Source: Streptomyces sp. SA15 | Lineage (GTDB): Bacteria > Actinomycetota > Actinomycetes > Streptomycetales > Streptomycetaceae | NCBI RefSeq assembly: GCF_002291145.1 | Contig: NZ_NTGE01000133.1 | Location: forward strand, 41,041 to 105,040 | Reading direction: 5' to 3' | Length of the DNA stretch: 64,000 nt | In this document: positions 51,899 through 60,738 of the stretch, one piece after another | Layout of the letters: the number at the start of each line of letters is the position of its first letter | How positions within the stretch are numbered: position 1 is the stretch's first letter | Program-made: the position numbers and the translations under genes | Notes under the pieces: generated by a model | Told to the model about the DNA's origin: nothing | Seen by the model: only the letters and a program-made list of their open reading frames with translations | The model's database searches: none

Positions 51899-53771
51899 GT
51901 TCAACATTTGGCCACTGGTTTGCCTCTCCTTGCCCTTCCGTTTCAGCCGCCGCCGCACGTAGAGCCGCTCTCGCCACCGCATCCGCGTCCGAAAGCGTGA
52001 CCGAATCCACACCTGGCCTGGCCCCCGCCGCGGTCACCCAGTGCACGCCTTCCGTGGGCACCCCGAAGGCGAACCGCCTTGGATGCGCGCGGCCTTGACG
52101 GTCGACCAGACGGTACGGCCGCTCCGTCACGTCCAGTCCGCCTGTTTCGTACCCGTCCACGGTGTGCGGCCGGCACTGGCCGGTCTTCAGCAGCCCGGCG
52201 AGCAGATCGTCGGCCGTCCGCCGCAGATCCGGTTCCGGAAGCCGCGCCTCTATGAGCGTCGTCACGCGTACGGCGGAGCCCGGCACGTCGGGGGAGTGCG
52301 CCACCCACGCCCCGTCCTCCTCGCGGACCTCAAGACCGGGCCCGAGCACCTCCACCACACCCGCCTCCACCAGCGCGACCAGCTCCTCGACGCGCCGCCG
52401 GGGCGGGCCGATGGACAGGAAGGCGTTGAGCGGGGTGTACCAGCGGTCCAGATGATCCCGGTGGGAGGCACCCGCCAGCCCGCCGTGATCGACGATCTGC
52501 CGCAACTCGTTGCGCAGGTCCCGCAGCACGTCCAGGGCCGCCTTCAACGGACCGGCGACATTGCCGAGGGCGGCCTGGGCGGCGTCCTCGCGCAAATGCG
52601 CCAGCAGCCAGTCCCGCCAGGCGTCCGGGCCGGCGAAGTCCTGCCCCGCGTACGGGCGGGACATCCGGTCCCACGACCAGCGGTCGGCCCTCGGCACGCC
52701 GAACTCGTCCAGTACGGCGGCCTCCTGAACGCTGCCGTGCGCGGTGGCCAGGAACCGGTCCCTGAAGCCGGGAGCCCGGACCAGCGCCTCGTAGTAGACC
52801 GTCTCCACCTCCTTCGCCACCAACGGCCATATCTCCGCGAGGAAGTCCGGGGCCTCGCCCGAGTCGGCGCGTTTGCGGAAGCGGGCGATCACCTCGTCGG
52901 TGAGGACGAGCGGGAGGTGACGGCCGTAGGGGCCCTTCGCGTTGTCGCCGCGCGCCTGGTACGGGATGCCGCGCCGTGAACCGGCGTACAGGCGCGGCTC
53001 GCGGCCGGAGGACAGGTAACGCAGGCCCGGGCCGCCGTCGACGAAACGGCCGCCGCGGCCGGTGGTCAACAGGGCCGTGTGGTCGAAGAAGTTGAGGCCC
53101 AGGCCGCGCAGCAGGACCGATTCGCCCGGCGGTACGGCGGTCAGGTCGACGTCGGCCGGGTTGGCGGGCGGGACGTAGCACAGGCCGTGGCGTTCGGCGT
53201 ACGCGGCGAGCCGCCGCCCGGTGGTGTCCGCGACCACCGGCAGATGGCCCTGGGCGAGGACGACCGCGGACAGGCCGGGCAGGGTGCGGCCGTCGTCGAG
53301 GGCGATCGACTGGCGGCCGTCGGGGCCGTCGTCGAGCCGTACGGCCCGTGCCGCGTGCGTCTCGACGCGCACGGCGGGCGGCGCCTCGCGCACCGTCCGC
53401 GCGAACACCCACTCCAGGTACCGGCCGTAGTGCGCGCGGGTCGGGTACGCGTCCGCGCCCAGCGCGCCGGCCGCCCACTCGTACAGGCTCGGGCCCGGCC
53501 GGATCGGGCCCGAGCAGTCCACGCTGTCGTCGGTGAACAGGGTCACCTGCGAGGCCACGGTGTTCATCAGCAACTCGGGCGACTGAGCGGTGCGCCAGAC
53601 GCGGCCGGGGCCGGGCGGTGCCGGGTCGACGACGTGGACCGTCAGTCGTACGCCGGGCGGGAGGAGCTCCGGCGCGGAGGCGCAGAGGCGTTCCAGAACG
53701 CTGGTGCCACGGGGGCCGGCGCCGACCAGGGCGACGGAGACGGGCACGTGGTCCGTGGTCGGTGCGGGCAA
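51882..53771 (-). CDS. FAD/NAD(P)-binding protein
   Basis: 629 residues. The Rossmann start is VSVALVGAGPRGTSVLERL (GAGPRG at 17-22), followed by a long FAD-binding protein of the NAD_binding_9 type with segments RVWRTAQSPELLMNTVASQV and AVVLAQGHLPV. Relatives occur in natural-product and siderophore contexts, but no exact activity is readable. The best start is TTG 53771, 8 nt after GGGAG; the next in-frame GTG would cut into the Rossmann strand. The stop lies inside the DoxX iron box. Confidence 0.8.
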   Translation of the reverse strand: MPAPTTDHVPVSVALVGAGPRGTSVLERLCASAPELLPPGVRLTVHVVDPAPPGPGRVWRTAQSPELLMNTVASQVTLFTDDSVDCSGPIRPGPSLYEWAAGALGADAYPTRAHYGRYLEWVFARTVREAPPAVRVETHAARAVRLDDGPDGRQSIALDDGRTLPGLSAVVLAQGHLPVVADTTGRRLAAYAERHGLCYVPPANPADVDLTAVPPGESVLLRGLGLNFFDHTALLTTGRGGRFVDGGPGLRYLSSGREPRLYAGSRRGIPYQARGDNAKGPYGRHLPLVLTDEVIARFRKRADSGEAPDFLAEIWPLVAKEVETVYYEALVRAPGFRDRFLATAHGSVQEAAVLDEFGVPRADRWSWDRMSRPYAGQDFAGPDAWRDWLLAHLREDAAQAALGNVAGPLKAALDVLRDLRNELRQIVDHGGLAGASHRDHLDRWYTPLNAFLSIGPPRRRVEELVALVEAGVVEVLGPGLEVREEDGAWVAHSPDVPGSAVRVTTLIEARLPEPDLRRTADDLLAGLLKTGQCRPHTVDGYETGGLDVTERPYRLVDRQGRAHPRRFAFGVPTEGVHWVTAAGARPGVDSVTLSDADAVARAALRAAAAETEGQGEANQWPNVELESIG

Positions 53772-53971
53772 GGGTGTTACTCCCGGGCGTGGGGGGCGCG
53801 TGGCGGAGCCGGCTGGTGGCCGAGGGGGGCGGCAGACCGCCCACGGGAAGCGGACGGTCCGCCTCATCATGCCGTCGGGAGTGGGGGGAGCCGAGACCGG
53901 GGGACCAGGACTGTGGGACGCGTCACGAGCATCTCGTGTCACGGGCGCAACAAACGGACCCAACAGGCGGA

Positions 53972-55729
53972 TTACGGGACGAGATCGGACTCCGTGACCG
54001 TCACCAGCCGCGGCTTCCCGTCCCGGACCTCGCGCGCCTGATCCAGCCGCAGCCGGGCCGAACGCCCCCGCAGCGTCAGTGTCATGAGCTGGTTGCCGAA
54101 CCAGGGCCCGCCCGTCCGGCGCCAGTCGACCGGCGGCTTCGGACAGCCGCCGTGCCCGGCGAAGCGCCGGCCGAGGGCGCGGGCCACCGCGCTCCAGCCG
54201 AAGCGGAAGCCGAGCCGGATCGACAGGGGGATGGAGTTGTGGACGGGGGAGCAGGTCAGCTGGAGGACGCGGGCGTCCGGCGGCCCGGAAGGCGGCCGGG
54301 AAGACGAGCCGGAAGACGAGCCGGATGCCGAGCCGGAAGAAGAACCGGAAGCCGAGCCGGATGCCGAGCCGGAAGAAGAACCGGAAGAAGAACCGGATGC
54401 CGAACCGGCAGGCCACTTCGGCTCGGCCACGTACGCGTGATGCACGTCCCCGGACAGCACGAGCACCGTCGCCGGCGCGTCCGGCCCCGTGCCGGCCTCG
54501 GCGAGCAGCGCCGCCAGCGCGTCGAAGGACGCCGGGAAGGCGGCCCAGTGCTCCAGGTCGGCCCGCCGCCGCAGATCCTCCCCGAAGCGGGCCCAGCGGG
54601 CGCCCTTCTCGCCCCTGCACAGCGCCGCGTTCCACGCCTCGGCGTCGTGCACCAGGTGCGGCAGCAGCCAGGGCAGAGAGGTGCCGATGAGGAGGTGGTC
54701 GTACGATCCGGGCTTGTCCAGCGCCTGCTCGCGCAGCCACTCGGCCTCGCCCGGGTGGAGCATCGAGCGGCTCTCCTCGTCGAGGACGCGGGCCGCCCGG
54801 GTGTCCACCATCAGCAGGCGGACGCGGCCGAAGTCGCGGCGGTAGCTCCAGCGGACCGAGGCCGGGTCGGCGTCGGCTCCGGCGGCGAAGGCGCGCACCG
54901 CGTCCGTGCCGTCAGGCGTCTCGCGCACGGCCGCGTACAGCGGATCCGCCGCCAGCTCATCCGGCGAGAGGTTGCCCAGGTGCTGGTGCACCCAGTACGA
55001 CATCAGGCCGCTCAGCAGCCGCTCCTGCCACCAGTCCGTGGCCCGCATGTCGGCGAGCCAGGCGGCGGAGGTGTTCCAGTCGTCTATGACGTCGTGGTCG
55101 TCGAAGATCATGCAGCTGGGCACGGTGGACAGCAGCCAGCGGACCTCGGGGTCGAGCCAGGACTCGTAATAGAGGCGGGTGTACTCCTCGTAGTCCGCCA
55201 CCTCGCTGCCCGGCGGGTCGCTCAGGTCGCGGCGGGCGGCCAGCCAGCGGCGGGTGGCGTTGGAGGTCTCGTCGGCGTACACCTGGTCGCCCAGCAGCAG
55301 CAGGACGTCCGGCCGTTCGCCACCGGGGTCGGCGGCGATCCTGGCCGCGAGGGTGTCCAGGGCGTCTGGGCCGACCGGGTCCTTCTCGTCGGCCGGCGGG
55401 GCGGCCCAGCGGCAGGAGCCGAAGGCGACGCGGACGGGGTCGCCGTCGGCCGGGGTGCGGATGACGGAGTCGGGGAACGGCGAGTCGGGCAGCGGCCACA
55501 CGCGCGTGCCGTCGAGGAAGACCTCGTACGACTGTGTCGTGCCCGGGGTGAGGCCGGTCACCGGGACGAGGGCGTAGTGATGGCCCTCGACCTGGAAGGT
55601 GCGCATCTCGCCGCCGGCGCCGTCCGCGCAGCGCACCTCGGTGGCGCACGGACGGCTCGTCTCGACCCAGACGGTCGCGGACGAGCCGTCCGCGTATCTC
55701 AGCAGTGGTCCCAGGCGCAGTTCCGCCAC
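53972..55729 (-). CDS. PhoD-type metallophosphatase with Ser/Gly repeat insert
   Basis: 585 residues, PhoD/alkaline phosphatase D fold without a visible signal peptide. Metal ligands lie in VLLLLGDQVYADE (GDQVYAD at 147-153), FDDHDVIDDW (209-218) and SGDVHHAY (426-433). Residues 442-477 are a pure Ser/Gly/Ala tract placed directly after the last metal motif. It hydrolyses phosphodiesters or monoesters using Ca/Fe centres in homologues. The GTG start follows a purine-rich GGGCGGG. Confidence 0.87.
   Translation of the reverse strand: MAELRLGPLLRYADGSSATVWVETSRPCATEVRCADGAGGEMRTFQVEGHHYALVPVTGLTPGTTQSYEVFLDGTRVWPLPDSPFPDSVIRTPADGDPVRVAFGSCRWAAPPADEKDPVGPDALDTLAARIAADPGGERPDVLLLLGDQVYADETSNATRRWLAARRDLSDPPGSEVADYEEYTRLYYESWLDPEVRWLLSTVPSCMIFDDHDVIDDWNTSAAWLADMRATDWWQERLLSGLMSYWVHQHLGNLSPDELAADPLYAAVRETPDGTDAVRAFAAGADADPASVRWSYRRDFGRVRLLMVDTRAARVLDEESRSMLHPGEAEWLREQALDKPGSYDHLLIGTSLPWLLPHLVHDAEAWNAALCRGEKGARWARFGEDLRRRADLEHWAAFPASFDALAALLAEAGTGPDAPATVLVLSGDVHHAYVAEPKWPAGSASGSSSGSSSGSASGSASGSSSGSASGSSSGSSSRPPSGPPDARVLQLTCSPVHNSIPLSIRLGFRFGWSAVARALGRRFAGHGGCPKPPVDWRRTGGPWFGNQLMTLTLRGRSARLRLDQAREVRDGKPRLVTVTESDLVP
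54299..54406. repeat. 12-bp coding minisatellite in the phosphatase gene
   Basis: Degenerate 12-bp units such as GAGCCGGAAGAC encode SGSS and SGSA quartets, about nine in a row, giving an in-frame low-complexity insert in the catalytic domain. Confidence 0.75.
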
Positions 55730-55778
55730 GTGATCACCCGCCCTTTCTCTGGTCGGGTTCCCCTCCGGGGCGCCTCAG

Positions 55779-55844
55779 CCGGTGTCGAGACGGCGAACGT
55801 GCTCAGCCCTTCGGGCCTCCGCGCGTTCGCCGTCTCGACACCGG
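55779..55844. repeat. 21-bp perfect inverted repeat element
   Basis: Arms at 55779-55799 and 55824-55844 (starting CCGGTGTCGAGACGG) are exact complements around a 24-nt loop, which itself contains an AGCCC/GGGCT hairpin; GGGGCGC/GCGCCCC extend the outside. It lies between the PhoD and HNH nuclease genes. Confidence 0.85.
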
Positions 55845-55909
55845 CGCGCCCCTTCGGCTCACCCTCCGCCATCGCCCCGTACGGTACGGAACGACGGAGG
55901 TGAGCGGGG

Positions 55910-55939
55910 AGGTTCCGCAGGTCACGGTTTGCGGAACCT
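55910..55939 (-). terminator. Terminator of the HNH nuclease gene
   Basis: AGGTTCCGCA (55910-55919) pairs exactly with TGCGGAACCT (55930-55939), 30 nt after the nuclease stop on the minus strand. Confidence 0.75.
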
Positions 55940-55968
55940 GAGATCAACAGTTGGCGAAAGCGGGTGGG

Positions 55969-56613
55969 TCAGCAGCTCGCGAGGTAGTTCGTGAGCGCGC
56001 TCTTCTCGGCCGAGTCGACCGAGAGGTCGTAGTAGTACTTCACCTGGACCCAGGCGCGCACGTAGGTGCAGCGGTAGGTGGTGCGCGACGGCATCCAGGT
56101 GGCCGGGTCCTGGTCGCCCTTGGCCTGGTTGACGTTGTCGGTGACGGCGATGAGCTGCGGGCGGGTCAGGTCGTTGGCGAAGGACTGGCGGCGGGAGGTG
56201 GTCCAGCTGTCGGCGCCGGAGTCCCAGGCCTCGGCGAGCGGGACGAGGTGGTCGATGTCGACGTCGGAGGCGGCGGTCCAGGTGGCGCCGTCGTACACGG
56301 AGTACCAGCTGCCGCTGGTGGCGGCGCAGGAGGAGTCCTGGACGACGTTCGTGCCGTCGCGCTTGAGGACGACCTCGCGGGTGTTGCAGGCGCCGGACTG
56401 GGTGATCCAGTGCGGGAAGAGGTCACGGTTGTAGCCGGTGCGGTCCTCGGTCGCCACGGTGAGCGAGGCGAGGTAGGTGCGGGCGGTGGTGGCGCTGACC
56501 GGGGTGGGGAGGGCGGCGGAGGCGGTCGGGCTGTTGAAAACCGCGACCGAGGCCATGACTCCGGTGAGCGCCGCCAGTATGCTGAACCGTCGACGCGCGT
56601 AGAACTTCGGCAT
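55969..56613 (-). CDS. Secreted HNH-family nuclease (DUF1524 type)
   Basis: 214 residues. A signal peptide (ILAALTGVMASVAVF core, cut near ASA at 32-34) leads a DUF1524/GmrSD-C-terminal-type nuclease: SDVDIDHLVPLAEAWDSGAD carries the DHxxPL His motif, and NLTRPQLIAVTDNVNQAKGD supplies the second block (N-x-x-K). Two Cys pairs probably form disulfides, as expected outside the cell. It likely degrades extracellular DNA for nutrients. ATG 56613 lies 5 nt after AAGGGAG. Confidence 0.88.
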   Translation of the reverse strand: MPKFYARRRFSILAALTGVMASVAVFNSPTASAALPTPVSATTARTYLASLTVATEDRTGYNRDLFPHWITQSGACNTREVVLKRDGTNVVQDSSCAATSGSWYSVYDGATWTAASDVDIDHLVPLAEAWDSGADSWTTSRRQSFANDLTRPQLIAVTDNVNQAKGDQDPATWMPSRTTYRCTYVRAWVQVKYYYDLSVDSAEKSALTNYLASC

Positions 56614-56789
56614 GCGAACTCCCTTGGGGTGTGGGGCGTTGCGGTGCGAGCGAGGGAATGCTCGCCGGGCCGTGTTGCGGGGAGGTGTGCGTGGGGTTAG
56701 AAGGTAATGACGCGTACATGACACGACAAGTGTTCGGGCGGTGTGGGTTCCGGTACGGCTTCCGGCGCGGGGCTTCCCGTACGATGGAC

Positions 56790-56995
56790 GGCGCAGAAGG
56801 GGAGTAGCTCTTCGCCGGACCGTCGACATACTGCTCAGCTCGCCTGAGCCGGCGCCCGGAGGCGGATCCTTTTACGGATCGGCCAGCGAGACCTTCGGCA
56901 AGCAGTGCACGCCCGTGCCGTACGGCACGGGCGCCGAGTGTGCTGCCGTGCCGAGGTGTCGCAAAGGCGGTCGTGGAGACTTCGCGGAGACTCTC
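56790..56995 (+). ncRNA. yybP-ykoY manganese riboswitch
   Basis: The conserved core AGGGGAGTAGC is at 56798-56808, and the partner GAGACCTTCGGCAAGC begins at 56888. Between and after them are a large hairpin with arms GCCCGTGCCG (56911-56920) and CGGCACGGGC (56923-56932), and pairing of GCAGTGCAC with GTGTGCTGC. This is the yybP-ykoY Mn2+ aptamer layout. It stands directly before a GDT1/UPF0016 Mn2+ transporter gene, its classic companion. Exact boundaries are approximate. Confidence 0.82.
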
Positions 56996-57027
56996 GGTGG
57001 GGCAGCCCCTTACCGATTGAGGAACCC

Positions 57028-57609
57028 TTGATCAGCTTCAGCGTGACGGCGCTCGTCTTCGGCGTCGTCTTCCTCGCCGAACTGCCGGACAAAACCGCGC
57101 TCGCCGGGCTCGTCCTCGGCACCCGCTATCGCGCCTCGTACGTCTTCGCCGGCGTCGCCGCCGCCTTCGCGCTGCACGTCGCCCTCGCCGTCGCGGCCGG
57201 CAGCGTGCTGACGCTGCTGCCGCAGCAGATCGTGCACGCGCTGACGGGTGTGCTCTTCCTGGGCGGCTCCGCGATGCTGCTGATGAAGAAGGACGAGGGC
57301 GAAGAGGAGATCCGGGGGCCGGAGAACCAGTCCTTCTGGAAGGTCGCCGGGGCGGGGTTCATGCTCATCCTGGTCGCGGAATTCGGCGACCTCACGCAGA
57401 TCATGACGGCGAACCTCGCGGCCCGTTACGACGACCCGCTCTCCGTCGGCCTCGGCGCGGTGCTGGCGCTGTGGGCGGTGGCCGGGCTCGGCATCGTCGG
57501 TGGAAAGGCGCTGATGAAGAAGGTGCCGTTGCGGCTCATCACCAAGGTCGCGGCGCTGTTGATGCTGGGGCTCGGGGTGTGGAGCCTGTGGGAGGCCGTC
57601 AGTGGTTGA
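57028..57609 (+). CDS. GDT1/UPF0016 (MneA-type) cation exporter
   Basis: 193 residues with six membrane helices and the duplicated ExGD(K/R)T motif: ELPDKTALAGL near residue 18 and EFGDLTQIMTAN near residue 117. Such proteins export Mn2+ (or exchange Ca/Mn for H+). The start is TTG at 57028, 4 nt after GAGGA, which fits the homologues beginning within TM1. It is preceded by a yybP-ykoY riboswitch, so expression should rise with Mn2+. Confidence 0.88.
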   Translation: MISFSVTALVFGVVFLAELPDKTALAGLVLGTRYRASYVFAGVAAAFALHVALAVAAGSVLTLLPQQIVHALTGVLFLGGSAMLLMKKDEGEEEIRGPENQSFWKVAGAGFMLILVAEFGDLTQIMTANLAARYDDPLSVGLGAVLALWAVAGLGIVGGKALMKKVPLRLITKVAALLMLGLGVWSLWEAVSG

Positions 57610-57687
57610 GTCCGCCGGCTGAGCTGAACGGTGAGTGAACTGTTCCGGGAGACGGTGGCGTAATGCGGCCCGGTTTTGTACCGTGAG

Positions 57688-57743
57688 GGAACAAAGTGGC
57701 CCCGCCCGTTTTCCCTGACCGGCGGGCGGGACCACCTTGTTCC
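57688..57743 (+). terminator. Large hairpin between the transporter and HAD genes
   Basis: GGAACAAAGTGG (57688-57699) pairs with CCACCTTGTTCC (57732-57743) with one mismatch, and CCGCCCG pairs with CGGGCGG inside. Confidence 0.6.
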
Positions 57744-57789
57744 TACGAGGGCCACCTGTACCCCTTGTTCTCGCGCCTTGGAGCTGCCG

Positions 57790-58449
57790 ATGACGGCCAC
57801 CGCCGTGCTCACCGCCCGCGCCCTCCTGCTGGACATGGACGGCACCCTCGTCAATTCCGATGCCGTGGTCGAACGGATCTGGCGGCGCTGGGCCGAGCAG
57901 CACGGGCTGGACAGCGACGAGGTCATGAAGGTCGTCCACGGCCGGCAGGGGTACGCCTCGATGGCGCTGCTGCTGCCCGGCCGGCCCATGGAGCAGAACT
58001 ACGCGGACAACGCGCGCATGCTGGCCGAGGAGACGGCCGACATGGAGGGCGTCGTCGCGGTGCCCGGTGCGCCGGAGTTCCTCGCCTCCCTGCGCGGGCT
58101 GCCGCACGCGCTCGTCACCTCCGCCGACGTCCCGCTGTCCACGGCGCGGATGGCTGCGGCGGGCCTCGGCCTGCCCGACGTCCGCGTCACCGCCGAGTCC
58201 GTCGGCGCGAGCAAGCCGGACCCCGAGGGCTTCCTCAAGGGCGCCGCCGAACTGGGCGTCACGCCCGCCGACTGCGTGGTCTTCGAGGACTCGGGCGCGG
58301 GCATCGAGGCGGGGCGCGCGGCGGGGATGCGGGTGGTGGGGGTCGGGGCGAGGGCCGGTTTCCATGGGCCGGACGCGCTGGTGGGGGATCTGCGGGAGGT
58401 GCGGGTGGAGGCTTTGGGGGACGGGACGATGCGGGTGTATGTCGGCTAG
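57790..58449 (+). CDS. HAD-superfamily sugar phosphatase
   Basis: 219 residues, HAD subfamily IA. Motif I is LLLDMDGTLVNS (D-M-D), a helical cap follows (VVERIWRRWAEQHGLDSDEV), motif II is VTSADVP, motif III is the Lys of SKPDPE and motif IV is FEDSGAGIE. Closest in style to 2-deoxyglucose-6-phosphatase-like enzymes that clear non-metabolisable sugar phosphates. ATG 57790 with GGAG upstream. A MITE-like repeat follows 10 nt after the stop. Confidence 0.88.
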   Translation: MTATAVLTARALLLDMDGTLVNSDAVVERIWRRWAEQHGLDSDEVMKVVHGRQGYASMALLLPGRPMEQNYADNARMLAEETADMEGVVAVPGAPEFLASLRGLPHALVTSADVPLSTARMAAAGLGLPDVRVTAESVGASKPDPEGFLKGAAELGVTPADCVVFEDSGAGIEAGRAAGMRVVGVGARAGFHGPDALVGDLREVRVEALGDGTMRVYVG

Positions 58450-58459
58450 GTGCGCAGGT

Positions 58460-58532
58460 AGGGCCTGTTGCGAAAGTTCCGTCGTCCGCCCCTAGAGCGT
58501 CGTGGGCAGGCGGGACTTTCGCAACAGGCCCT
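58460..58532. repeat. MITE-like 73-bp inverted-repeat element
   Basis: Arms GGGCCTGTTGCGAAAGTT (left, from 58461) and ACTTTCGCAACAGGCCC (right, to 58531) are complementary for 20-21 bp with one mismatch, around a 31-nt centre. No target duplication is clear. It lies between convergent genes and could also serve as a terminator. Confidence 0.75.
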
Positions 58533-58560
58533 GGGGGCGCCAGGTTTCCTACGGCGTTTC

Positions 58561-60564
58561 CTACGGCTCCTTCGTCTCCGACTCGAGCCTGGTGCGGGTC
58601 GGGTGGTCGTACACCCCGAGGTTGTCGGTGCCTACGCCACGGGACCACTGGTAGTTGCGCAGGGCGTCCTCGACCTGGGTGCTGAAGTTCCCGTCGATCT
58701 CGCCGTTGTAGAGGTACAGCTGACGCAGGCGCTGCTGGAGTTCGGTGACTTCGGGGCCTTGGTCGCCGCGGCGCAGGACGGGAGCGCCCTGGCGGCCGTC
58801 CTCGGCGCCCTCCGCCGAACCGCCGCCTGCCTCGGGGCCGCCGCCGGGGGAGCTGGTCGGGGTCTGCGTCGGTTCGGCCGACCGGGTGGGGGTCGGCGAG
58901 GCGCTGGTCGCGGACACCGACGGTGATGCGGAGGGTGACGGGCTGGTGCTGGCGGACGGGGACGGAGAGGCGGACGTCGGCGGTGCGGACGGGGTCTCCT
59001 GGGACGGGGACACGGACGCCGCGCTGGTCGAGGGGGCCGGGATGGCCGCCCGTACGTCCTCCGGCGGTGCGCCTTCCCGCGACGGGGTCTCGTAGGAGAA
59101 CAGCCCACTCGCCAGCCCGGCGGCCGCCACCACCGCGACGACGGCTCCACCGACGCCGAGCAGGGCGGTACGGCGTCGGCGCCGGGGTCGCTCGTCGTGC
59201 CCGGTGGGTCCGGAGACGGTGAGTCCGGAGGCGGTGGACGCGGATCCGGCGGCGCCGGTGCCACCGGCCGCCTCGAAGAGAGGCAGGCCGGTGGCGTTGG
59301 GCCCGGCCGCCGGGGGTGCCAGGGGGGTCGGGAGCACGGAGGTCGCGTCGATGGCGGGGAGCGCGGTGGTGGCCTCCGTGCCGGGGTGCGTGGAAGCGGT
59401 GTCCGGGCTGGGGCGGGTGGTGGGGTGTGCGGCGGGCGCGTGCGTGGTGGGGAGCTGGGCGGTGGTGTCCGCAGCGGGGAGCGCCGTGGTGGCGTCCGTG
59501 CCAGGGCGTGAGGAGGTCGCGTCCGTGACAGGGAGCGCCGTAGTGGGGTCGGTGGCGCGATGCGCGTCGGTGTGGTGATGGGCGGTGGGCGCGTGCGTGG
59601 TGGGGAGCTGGGCGGTGGCGTCCGCAGCGGGACGCGTGTCGGTGCCCTCTACGCGGGGAAGCGCGACGGTGGCGTCCACATCAGGCGTTGCAGCGGGCGG
59701 CGCCGCAGGCGACGCTACGTGGGCCGCGGTACGCCGTGCGGAGGGCGATGCGGCACGCGGTGCGCCGGGATCGACGGCGCGCAGCGGCATGGTGGCCTCG
59801 GCCGGCGGCACGTCGAGCGCGCCGACCACTCCGGTCCCGCCCGGAGCCTGATGGGCCTCGCCCACTCCGGGCAGCTGGATGTGCCGGTTGCTGTCGGCCG
59901 TCCGGCCGGGTCCGTTGCCTGCGGGTGTCGGGCCGCTCCCGTTGCCCTCCGGCGCCGGATCGGCGCCTCCACCCCCAGTCGCCTGGTCAGTTGAGCGTCC
60001 CTCAATCGTCGGGTTGGCCGGGCGTCCCGTGGTCGTCGGATCGGCCGGGCGCCCACCCATCGCCGGGTCAGCCGGGCGTCCCGCGGCCGTCGGGTCAGCC
60101 GGGCGTCCCGCGGCCGCCGGGTCGACAGCGCGTCCCTCAACCGCCGTGTCAGCCGGGCCTCCCCCAGTCATCGGGTTGGCCCCGCGTTCCCCACCAGCCG
60201 GGCCGGCCGCGCCCCCTTCACCCACCCGGTCAGCCGACAGACCCTCACCCGCCGGGTCAGCCGACAGACCCTCACCCGCCGGGTCACCAGAGCGCCCCCC
60301 AGCCACCGAACCAGCCGCGCGCCCCGCACCCCCCGGATCGGCCCCGCCGCCCTCGACCCTCAGGTCCTCCCCCTCAGCCGGCGCCGCCAACTCCACATAC
60401 GGCCGTATCCGCAGTGGATCGAAGTCCTCCGCCGCGGCCGCCTCCGCCGTGCGCGCGTCGCGCAGGGCGTCGGACGCTCGTCGGCCGCAGGCGCACGACG
60501 GGGTGTTGTCCGCCCCCCTTGGTGCGCCGCACTCCGGGCACAGGTGTCCCTTCGGCTCGGTCAC
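58561..60564 (-). CDS. Zinc-ribbon, repeat-rich membrane protein with peptidoglycan-binding domain
   Basis: 667 residues. A zinc ribbon opens the protein (CPECGAPRGADNTPSCACG, residues 8-26). Then ~440 residues of low complexity contain GRPADP-type units and later T-A-L-P and Q-L-P-T-T-H-A-P units. A basic RRRRR patch and one transmembrane helix lie at about 460-485, then a Ser/Pro/Thr linker, and a PG_binding_1 domain at about 595-660 (LRRGDQGPEVTELQQRLRQL). The topology puts the zinc ribbon inside and the peptidoglycan domain outside. The GTG start follows GGGAGGG. It is divergent from the MFS exporter. Confidence 0.82.
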   Translation of the reverse strand: MTEPKGHLCPECGAPRGADNTPSCACGRRASDALRDARTAEAAAAEDFDPLRIRPYVELAAPAEGEDLRVEGGGADPGGAGRAAGSVAGGRSGDPAGEGLSADPAGEGLSADRVGEGGAAGPAGGERGANPMTGGGPADTAVEGRAVDPAAAGRPADPTAAGRPADPAMGGRPADPTTTGRPANPTIEGRSTDQATGGGGADPAPEGNGSGPTPAGNGPGRTADSNRHIQLPGVGEAHQAPGGTGVVGALDVPPAEATMPLRAVDPGAPRAASPSARRTAAHVASPAAPPAATPDVDATVALPRVEGTDTRPAADATAQLPTTHAPTAHHHTDAHRATDPTTALPVTDATSSRPGTDATTALPAADTTAQLPTTHAPAAHPTTRPSPDTASTHPGTEATTALPAIDATSVLPTPLAPPAAGPNATGLPLFEAAGGTGAAGSASTASGLTVSGPTGHDERPRRRRRTALLGVGGAVVAVVAAAGLASGLFSYETPSREGAPPEDVRAAIPAPSTSAASVSPSQETPSAPPTSASPSPSASTSPSPSASPSVSATSASPTPTRSAEPTQTPTSSPGGGPEAGGGSAEGAEDGRQGAPVLRRGDQGPEVTELQQRLRQLYLYNGEIDGNFSTQVEDALRNYQWSRGVGTDNLGVYDHPTRTRLESETKEP

Positions 60565-60738
60565 GCGTTCGTCCCTCCCCTCGCGAACATCCCCCCGCGA
60601 ACTCCAGAGATTATGCAGATCTCCTCCACACAGTCTCCCGCGCGCCCCCGGAACGCCGGCTTCCAAAAGGACTCAACAGGCCATAACTGGTCACACCGAT
60701 CACGATGGAGGTTGTAACGAGACCGGCGGGAGGTCTTC

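Noticed and set aside
54299..54406. Possible CRISPR array in the repeat tract of the phosphatase gene
   Set aside because: Units are 12 bp, in frame, without spacers, and encode Ser/Gly quartets in a conserved enzyme.
51882..54740. A 952-codon frame extending the FAD protein upstream through the PhoD gene
   Set aside because: Codons above 53771 lie over the same-strand PhoD gene in another frame and give Arg/Gly/Phe-rich noise. The Rossmann start and the GGGAG-TTG pair set the N-terminus.
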